Below are positions 58,508-64,000 of a stretch of 64,000 nucleotides of DNA, piece by piece. Each line of letters starts with the position of its first letter. Position 1 is the first letter of the stretch. The notes under the pieces were generated by a model. It was not told the origin of the DNA, made no database searches, and saw nothing but the letters and a program-made list of their open reading frames with translations. Origin of the DNA: Cryptomeria japonica (Eukaryota > Streptophyta > Pinopsida > Cupressales > Cupressaceae); assembly GCF_030272615.1 (NCBI RefSeq), contig NC_081408.1, forward strand, positions 407,389,889-407,453,888. Direction: 5' to 3'. The translations under genes were made by a program, and so were the position numbers.

Positions 58508-60375
58508 ATGCCTACTCAAACTAGGAGTTCTTGTAAGAAAGAAGCCAAAGGAAAAGGACAACCCTTCACATATCAAGATAATCCATACTACGTGAAGGAC
58601 CCGCTCACTGATAAACCTTCTTCATCAGGGGTACCAGTTTTTGATGAACCTGAATCTCCCACTATACATGAGACGGAATACAATGGTAAAGACAACCTTA
58701 ATATTCATGAAACCAATAATGATTCCTCATCAAGTGAAGTTGAAGAAGATGCTGAACCTCCAAAATAAGATATTCGTGACTCTCAAAAGGATAAAGACTT
58801 CCAAAAATGATGAAAGTTATCTTGGCTCGAGAAAAGGAAGACTATTTCTTAGAACTAGCAAAACAAGGTGCCAAACTCCCTACTGGATATGATGTTCAGA
58901 CACTTGTTACTAAAAAGGAAGAATCACCTATACTCATGGTACACAAACAATTACAAGCCTTACAGACGGAGATCACAAAACTGAAAAATAAGGATAAGTC
59001 CCCAAAACAATATTCTCTAGAAAAAATATGCCCCTTTTCATTTGACAAAAATCTATACATACCACCATTTCCTTCATGAGTTGAGATCCCAAAATTTGAC
59101 AAATATAATGGTACCTCATATCCTCAAGATCATGTCAGGGAATTTTGTGCTGCCTGTATGGAGTTCATGCATGATCAAATGTATCTCATGCGCTTTTTTC
59201 CAAGGAGTTTGGGAGGACAAGCTATGGAATGGTTCTCAAGTCTACCCAAAGGAATAAAAATATTTGAAGAACTAATCCAACTATTTTTACAACAATACTC
59301 ATACAACATTCGACATCCTGTGACTATGATTGAGCTTTGCAATAATAAACAGAAAACAGGGGAGCCTTTTCTCACTTTCCTCCAACGTTGGAGAAAGATG
59401 TTCTCTAGGTATTCACAACATATCCCATATGCTGAGAAAATGGATATATTTGTCAATAACTTGGTCCCAAAACTGAAATATAGTATACAAATGCAAGTAC
59501 ACCCATCTTTTAACAAAATGGTAGATAATGCCATTTGAATGGAAGATGTGCTCATAAAGAAGAGGGATATCTCACCTTGGAAAGAAACACAACCAGGATC
59601 TAGCTCTAAAGAGAAGAACAAGTATTGGAAATTTGGCAAAGACAACAAAAAGAATGTTGTTAATGACGGAGTAGTAGACACTATTAAAACTAACTCAAAG
59701 CCCACCATATTCAACTTGGCTAGTGGCACACAAGCACTCAAAGCAGCTGAAGTTGCATCAGAAAATCCTCCAAAGAAAATAAAAGAGTGGTTCAAAGGGA
59801 AACCTTGGCTTTCCAAACCTAAGCATGATTTCACTCCGCTCAAAGAATCATATGAATCCGCTTTCAAAACTTTGTTGGCAAACAACCTGATAACGCTACT
59901 AAATAATTCTAGGCCGTATGATCTAGAAATCAAACCAAAATGGTGGAGAGAAAATGAATACTATGACTTCCATTGGAATAAAGGTCATAAAACAAACAAC
60001 TGCATGAAGCTCAAACATGAGATTCAAGATCTCATAGACATTGCTAAAATTATAGTCGAGAATCACCCAACCAATGTTGATCACAAAGCATTTAAGGACC
60101 CTTTACCTATTTACGAACAAGGTGATTCTTCAAAGACCAAAGGAGGTGCCAAAGTAAATTATACTTATACCAGCAATGACAATGTCATCAACATGATTGG
60201 GCCTTCCCAATCTGAATATTGCAATGTGATTATATTCCAAGATAAACCAAATGAATCACAATATGTAAGAGCTTTGACCTGTTCTCAAAGGAAAGTCACT
60301 CTCCAAGGAGCTAGTTCTTCCAACCCAACTCAAGCAACATTGAACCCACCAACCTCATCAAACAAACAAAAATAA
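58508..60375 (+). pseudogene. Gag of Tat element G
   Basis: The start is likely ATG 58508 (MPTQTRSSCKKEAKGKG). A frame change near 58790 leads into LAREKEDYFLELAKQGAKLP. The capsid domain is at 59090-59540 with MRFFPRSLGGQAMEWFSSLP and VTMIELCNNKQKTGEPFL. The knuckle is degenerate, CX2HX4H with FHWNKGHKTNNC (near 59965-60003) but with Asp-Phe in place of the first Cys (YYDFHW). Stops at 59077-59079, 59536-59538 and 60373-60375 are all in one frame, so the ORF decayed mainly by point mutation. Confidence 0.88.
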
Positions 60376-61227
60376 TCGACCTTGGATAAATTTAAAATGC
60401 TAACTTCAACATCATCCTCTGGATATAGCGTTGTGGAACAATTAAAAAAGTCAAATGCTCAAATCTCAATCTTTGAATTGCTAAAACTCTCGTCTTCTCA
60501 CAAAGAGATCCTAGATAAAGCATTTCTCACCACTAACATTCCAAAGGATTTAGACATTGATCAGTTTCAGTCTATGGTGGGTCATCTAACCTGGCCTCAC
60601 TATCTGACCTTCTCTAAAGAAGATGAAAACTCTCTAAATCATCCACATAACCAGCCATTGCATATTGAATCCATGATCCATAAACATAGAGTCAAATGTG
60701 TTTTGATAGATGGAGGCGTGGGGTTGAATATATGTACTTACAGTCTGCTTACACAACTAGGATTCTCTGAAAATGTCATTGATCCCGCCAAGAAAATAAC
60801 AATTAAAGCCTATGGTGAAGAAGAAAGGATCTCTAAATGTTTGGTATCATTACCAATCAGAGTGGGACCTATAGAAATAGATGTCCTTTTTCAGGTACTT
60901 GATCTTCCTCTATCATACAATATCTTACTGGGCAGGCCGTGGATTCATGAAATGAAGGCAGTTCCATCAACATACCATCAATGCTTAAAATTTCCTTATA
61001 ATGGAATAGAAGTCAGTATTCCTGTTGATACAAATATCCTCTGTAGTGCATTGACAAAAGGTGCTAATACTTTTGTACCTCATCATAGGGCAGCTTCTAC
61101 AAATGAAAATCTAGAAGCTCTGATGAAATACTTGGAAAATAAATTGAAGATTACAAATACCAGCATGGATGGATACAAGATAGAACCAGTACTCTCATTA
61201 GTTTCTCTCCCTCCATCACCAAAATAG
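60376..61227 (+). pseudogene. Aspartic protease of Tat element G
   Basis: 281 codons open. Lead-in VVEQLKKSNAQISIFELLKLS, LDIDQFQSMVGHLTW, then VLIDGGVGLNICTYSLL (active site near 60703-60729, D-G-G-V), the middle strand ISKCLVSLPIRVGPIEI and YNILLGRPWIHEM. The same signature sites as in F are present and uninterrupted here. Confidence 0.9.
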
Positions 61228-62944
61228 CTAGGAAAACCATCAGAGGCTATGAGAACACATACTTCAACTCTGAATATCAAATATGATGGTATTTTTGTAC
61301 AATCTTCTCCTTCCCTGGCAGATGAAATAGAAGAGTATGCAGTTCTTAACTAGCTTTTTAAGGAAGATAGTCAAAATGAGGAGTTATGACATTGTGAGAT
61401 TTCCTCAACCCAATATGGTCTTGGATACAAGATGATTCAATGCATGGGATATTCAGGTACTGGTCCCTTGGGAAAACATCAAGAGGATATCATTGAACCA
61501 ATTTAGCTACAAACAAAGTCCATAAATGATAAGGCTGGATTGGGGTACAATCCGAAAAAGACATCAGACCAAAAACATGTTTCTAAGTCTAAGTGGCAGA
61601 AAAGGATATCAACTTCAACATTACAGGAAACAAACACTCAACAAACTCAAGCAGAGTGTGTAAAAGAGAAAGAGGAATCAACCGTCAAGAAAGAAGAAAT
61701 AGTCAGTACTCAAGTTCTGATGGTATCAGCTACAATGCTACAAGAAGTAGAAGAAATGAAAAAGGAAGTAGAAAGAATCGGGGAATTGTATACGTCGCTA
61801 AAAATTCTAGTTACATACATTGGTAGGAAAAAAGTAGAAGATTCAGAGACTGACTCAAAAGAGTATGAATGGGGTCATCACCACCTCTTAGATACATCTA
61901 GTACCGAAACTCCAGAAGAGTCTAGCGGTATCACAGATGATACTCAAGAGCTGATGTGCATAAAACTACAGAAGGAAATACAAGAAATTAGACAAAAGAG
62001 ACAAGCAAACTATGAACAAGGACTAAAGGAAGGAAGAATAGTAGAAATATTTTCATCTATGTACCCCTCTAATAAAATAGAACAAATCAGGTATAGCACT
62101 ACACAAGAAGAGTTCGAAGCTAGTGAACAAGAGCCAATTATCAGTCCAGAAGAAGTTGAATGGAGTAGACAACAACAAATCACAGAAATAGTAAGATCAT
62201 GTCAATAGGTATGTCAAATACAAATGATAAATGAGACAAATCTTGAAGGAACTTGCAGTATTAAAGATGTTGGTGTTGATACCATACATATTCTCACTAA
62301 ATCACTTGAAGAAGACTCAAAAACTTCATCCGATGACTCTGATGACTCTGACAACAGTCCTATTCAAGACAATATCTACTCAGCATCAAATTCTAAATCA
62401 TCTGATGCAAACAATGAAAATCTATCTACTGATCTTATCGTTGTCAAACCACGATATGAAGTCCAGTCTAGCGTAGAGAACAATGCTACAAGTATGTCTA
62501 TTGGATTAGATCAACTAAATATTAATGTGAACTTTAATAATCATGTTCTGACTCTTCCTAGTCTCGAGACACTTACACAAGGTATCGTTCTGGAACTTGA
62601 CTTTTTGATCTGTAGTTGTGATGACAATACTGTGAACACTCTTGAACCTATCCAACATTTATCCTTACTACATCTAGAACTAATTTTTACAAAACCAGCC
62701 CATGAATATACCTACTTTTGCCAATGACTATATGTTAGCCTATTATCTCAATGCAGTTGAACCTATGGACTCTTCCACTAGTGAACAAAGTGAAAACATG
62801 ACTGAAGCGGATATCAAGTATCTTAGTCACAAAAACAAGAAAAATAAAAATAAAAGATCTGATGGTGAAAACCACATTGTGGTGGTGTGAGAATCTAAAA
62901 AAGAGAAAATAAAGTACGTACCTAAGGGTGAAAACCTCTCTGAG
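61228..62944 (+). pseudogene. Linker of G pol with G-patch-like motif
   Basis: At 61420-61551 YGLGYKMIQCMGYSGTGPLG, then a TAG in the EPI-LQTK stretch and AGLGYN, matches the G-patch-like segment of F. A 222-codon charged coiled-coil ORF follows (61540-62208) with EEMKKEVERIGELYTSLK, then an acidic Ser/Asp-rich ORF (62224-62727) with the DSDDSDNSP stretch. The order equals that of F. No known enzyme is present. Confidence 0.6.
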
Positions 62945-64000
62945 GTGCCTGAAGGTGACATACTTGATATACTGCCAAGTCATTTCCAGGAAAGGCCTTC
63001 CATATTGATCAAGCCATCTCAACTAGTGAACATTGAGAGTCAAGAGACACCACACATCATTCATGTAGCTCAATCATTATTAGCAGAAGAATTGAAGGAT
63101 TTCACTCATCTATTCTCAGAAAAGAAAATAAACTTTGCATGGACGTACTCTGATATTCCAGGCCTGGATCTTGATCTCATCATGCACCATCTTTCTATCA
63201 CACCAGGAGTTAAACCAGTCAAGAAAAAACTCTGTAAGATGCACCCTCATGTGGCACTTCTAGTCAAGGCTGAGCTAGAAAAACTGCTAAAAGCTCAATT
63301 CATTAGAGCCATAGACTATGCCGAATGGATTTCAAACATAGTACCAGTGTCAAAGGTAGAAAAATCAATTAGAGTTTGCACAAACTTTAGAGATCTCAAC
63401 AAAGCTTGTCCGAAGGATGACTTTCCATTACCAAATATTGATATGATAGTCGACATGACTATTGGGTATGAGATGTACTCACTAATGGACAGATTCTCTA
63501 GCTATAATCAAATCAAAATAACTCCTAGAGATCAAGAAAAGACAGTTTTCACTTGTGCATGGGGAACCTTTTGCTGGAATGTCATGCCATTTGGGCTAAA
63601 GAACGCAGGAGCAACCTATCAAAGAGTAGTCACTACTATTTTTCATGACATGATGCACAAGAATATGGAAGATTATGTTGATGACACTTTAGTGAAGACT
63701 ATGAAGATATCAACACATATTCAAGAGCTAGGTCCTATACTAGACAGAATGGAAAAGTTCAAACTCTGATTAAATCCAAAAAAGTGTGCATTTGGAGTGA
63801 CATCTAGTAAACTACTTGGCTACATCATTTCAAACAAGGGAATCAAGGTTGATCTTGAGAAGGTCCAAGCCATAATGGAAATTCCATCTCCGAAGAACAT
63901 CAGCCAAATGAGAAGTCTACAGGGACGTCTCCAATCTATCAGACGATTCATTTCTCAGCTAGCAGAGAAAGCTCAACCTTTCACAAAAGTATTTAGGAAA
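62945..64000 (+). pseudogene. Reverse transcriptase of Tat element G (partial)
   Basis: Open for 274 codons to a TGA at 63767-63769, then the same frame stays open to the window edge. Blocks: ILPSHFQERPSILIKP (approach), AEWISNIVPVSKVEKSIRVC, TNFRDLNKACPKDDFPLPNID (Asn for the usual Asp at the start), MYSLMDRFSSYNQIKI (Arg and Ser for the usual Gly positions), FCWNVMPFGLKNAGATYQR, YVDD at 63674-63685 and KKCAFGVTSSKLLGYIIS. The catalytic aspartates of YVDD are intact. Confidence 0.93.

Larger units (their letters stand above)
55255..64000 (+). mobile_element. Element G: Tat-lineage Ty3/gypsy retrotransposon (continues past window)
   Basis: 5' LTR, primer site, long leader, Gag, protease, G-patch-like linker and RT on the plus strand. 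It is closely related to F in every part. It is inserted into the RNase H of chromovirus I. RNase H, integrase and 3' LTR lie right of the window. Confidence 0.9.

Noticed and set aside
59175-59933. 252-codon minus-strand ORF
   Set aside because: It is antisense to clear Tat Gag coding of G, with no domain of its own.

Overview
The window is a piece of a land-plant nuclear genome made almost entirely of nested LTR retrotransposons. No host gene, rRNA, tRNA or CRISPR array could be supported. The plant assignment rests on Ty1/copia pol genes with tRNA-iMet primer sites, chromodomain Ty3/gypsy elements, and Tat-lineage Ty3/gypsy elements carrying two RNase H domains, a plant hallmark. The deep nesting and old, stop-riddled copies suit a very large repeat-rich genome such as a gymnosperm, but that is a guess.

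Elements were delimited by eye from LTR pairs, TG...CA ends, primer-binding sites (PBS), polypurine tracts (PPT) and 5-bp target-site duplications (TSD). They fit one consistent bracket structure. Left nest: a decayed coiled-coil ORF (K, 22.4-23.5 kb) precedes the J insertion and follows chromovirus C (16.7-about 22.4 kb, + strand). C is cut at gag by a reverse-strand LTR (B, 1742-1965 plus 16169-16712). B is cut by A (3' end at 2-1741) and by D (1966-16163, TSD cgcat/tgcat). D is cut by a complete reverse-strand copia element E (5147-12951, TSD catat). Right nest: J is a reverse-strand element whose 3' LTR (23507-23739 plus 36162-37072) is split by Tat element F (23740-36156, TSD aatat). J's interior is split by a 4.4-kb LTR-like insertion L (37948-42344, TSD tttct) and then by chromovirus I (from about 42835). 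I's 5' LTR is split by H (43050-50903), and its RNase H region by a second Tat element G (55255 to the window end).

Functionally, E, C, I, F and G encode or once encoded Gag, protease, reverse transcriptase, RNase H and integrase. All are broken by stops or frameshifts, and several of the stops are Gln codons turned into TAG or TAA. A, D and J carry no pol. D has a coiled-coil protein with four CCHC knuckle positions plus a long second ORF (ORF2) of unrecognised family, and A and J keep 3' ends of comparable ORFs. D and J share an identical PPT-LTR junction with copia E; D also shares E's type of tRNA-iMet PBS and the TG/CA ends, and A has the same junction in variant form. E-type elements are therefore plausible helpers. 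This pol-less, ORF2-bearing group is the best candidate for something undescribed. H is a second kind of non-autonomous element. It has near-identical LTRs and a single uninterrupted 1133-codon Gag/protease-like ORF, but no reverse transcriptase or integrase; its zinc knuckle and protease motif are altered.
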